NCBI GenBank assembly: GCA_008501655.1
Contig: QQUK01000280.1
Span: forward strand, 1 to 5,854
Length of the DNA: 5,854 bases
Direction: 5' to 3'
Origin: Calditrichota bacterium
GTDB lineage: Bacteria > Zixibacteria > MSB-5A5 > GN15 > FEB-12
The position numbers were made by a program, and so were the translations under genes. Shown in pieces: positions 4,993 to 5,854 of the stretch (within the stretch, counting starts at the first letter, position 1; the number at the start of each line of letters is the position of its first letter). The notes beneath the pieces were generated by a model. The model had not been told where the DNA came from. It made no database searches and saw only the letters and a program-made list of their open reading frames with translations.

Positions 4993-5854
4993 TTAAATTT
5001 TCTCAATATCATCAAGCGTGTCAAGATTTATTATTTTCTCAGGCTTCATTTCCCGTTTAGCAAGACCGCTTAAAACCTTACCCGGCCCGATCTCGTAAAC
5101 CGTTGTCACATCGTTATCTAAGAGAAATGTCATGGTCTGAGACCATCGTACCGGAGCTGTTATCTGCTGCACCAGCAGGTTTCTGATATCATCTCCGGAC
5201 ATGACCGTCTGTGCAGTCACATTGGCTACAACCGGTATTTTCGGGTCGGAGATTGTAACATCTCTCAAATATGCTTCCATGCCGATTTTTGCCGGTTCCA
5301 TCAAAGGTGAGTGAAAAGCACCGCCGACTTCGAGAAGCATCGCCCGTTTTGCTTTTGATTCTTTGGCAAGTTCGACAGCTTTTTCGACCGATACAATTGA
5401 ACCTGAAATAGCAATTTGAATCTTAGAATTAAAGTTTGCCGGGATTACGACTCCACCATCTGATGCTTGGGTACAAATCTCGGTTACAGTTTCTTCGGCG
5501 AGTCCCATGATTGCGGCCATCGTACCAGGGTTTTTCTGACAGGCATCTTCCATCAGCGATGCCCGTTTAACGACCGCTTTGATAGCATCTTCAAATGTCA
5601 AAGCTCCGGAGACAGCGAGAGCAGCATACTCACCGAGTGAATGACCGCAGGCAAAATCAAAGTGAGGGGTCTTGTCACCAAGCAGAGTCAGTACCGAAAG
5701 TGCATGCACCAATATAGCCGGTTGAGTGAACCGGGTCCGTTTGAGTTCTTCAGCGGGACCTTCAAACGAAAGTTTCGCAAGGTCTTCACCGATCTCTTCG
5801 GAAGCAAGATTGTAAAGTGCTTTTACTTTGTCAGAATGTTCATATAAATCTTTT
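4993..5854 (-). CDS. fabD: Malonyl-CoA:ACP transacylase, lacking its first ~20 residues (5' end outside window)
   Basis: FabD moves malonyl from CoA to AcpP, supplying the extender for FabF. The frame is open to the window edge, giving 286 visible residues from KDLYEHSDKV onward. By alignment with E. coli FabD about 20 residues, including the GQGSQ motif, lie outside. The nucleophile serine sits in CGHSLGEY (codon 5640-5638), the active-site arginine in VVKRASL (5565-5563), the histidine in GGAFHSPLMEP (5313-5311) and the glutamine in LLVQQI (5166-5164). Spacing between these four residues equals that of S92, R117, H201 and Q250 in E. coli. The C-terminal EIGPGKVLSGL is typical. A TTG codon at 5712 is internal to the conserved fold and is not the true start. 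The gene leads the visible operon; its promoter is not in the window. Confidence 0.97.
   Translation of the reverse strand, partial: KDLYEHSDKVKALYNLASEEIGEDLAKLSFEGPAEELKRTRFTQPAILVHALSVLTLLGDKTPHFDFACGHSLGEYAALAVSGALTFEDAIKAVVKRASLMEDACQKNPGTMAAIMGLAEETVTEICTQASDGGVVIPANFNSKIQIAISGSIVSVEKAVELAKESKAKRAMLLEVGGAFHSPLMEPAKIGMEAYLRDVTISDPKIPVVANVTAQTVMSGDDIRNLLVQQITAPVRWSQTMTFLLDNDVTTVYEIGPGKVLSGLAKREMKPEKIINLDTLDDIEKI

Noticed and set aside
4993..5712. fabD starting at the TTG at 5712
   Set aside because: The frame stays open to the window edge, and the upstream residues (for example FEGPAEELKRTRFTQPA) match conserved FabD sequence, so the gene is cut by the window and does not start there.

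Overview
The window reads as ordinary chromosomal DNA of a bacterium. All six recognisable genes lie on the minus strand, so transcription runs right to left. Several starts have AGGAG-type ribosome binding sites (acpP, the H1-like gene, etfB). The two upstream regions that look like promoters carry TTGACA -35 boxes. This argues against a typical Bacteroidetes genome, which rarely shows either. The gene order, the basic H1-like protein and the hairpin-rich intergenic repeats would fit an uncultured lineage such as the wider FCB group or a deltaproteobacterial relative. That is a guess, because nothing here fixes the taxon.

From the right edge to about 1953 lies a compact type II fatty acid synthesis cluster followed by rnc: fabD (5' end cut off by the window), fabG, acpP, fabF and rnc. 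The gaps are 23, 30, 16 and 4 nt, so co-transcription is very likely. FabD loads malonyl onto the acyl carrier protein, AcpP carries the growing chain, FabF condenses and FabG does the first reduction. RNase III is coupled to the end of the cluster. Every active-site residue of these enzymes that falls inside the window is intact.

After a 188-nt gap with its own promoter-like sequences comes a 151-residue, extremely Lys/Arg/Ala-rich protein with histone H1-like tails on both sides of a single helix-turn-helix-like core. It ends at a textbook intrinsic terminator (1257-1285).

The stretch from about 481 to 1256 holds no believable gene. Its last part (481-523) is the etfB promoter region. The rest (539-1238) is a dense patchwork of hairpin-forming repeats: two copies of a 140-bp composite unit, a shortened version, an extra 44-bp partial copy and several unrelated stem-loops. 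Arms differ between copies in a way that keeps base pairing. This array and the H1-like protein are the unusual parts of the window.

The left edge holds the first 150 codons of etfB, the electron transfer flavoprotein beta subunit, with a promoter region and ribosome binding site of its own.
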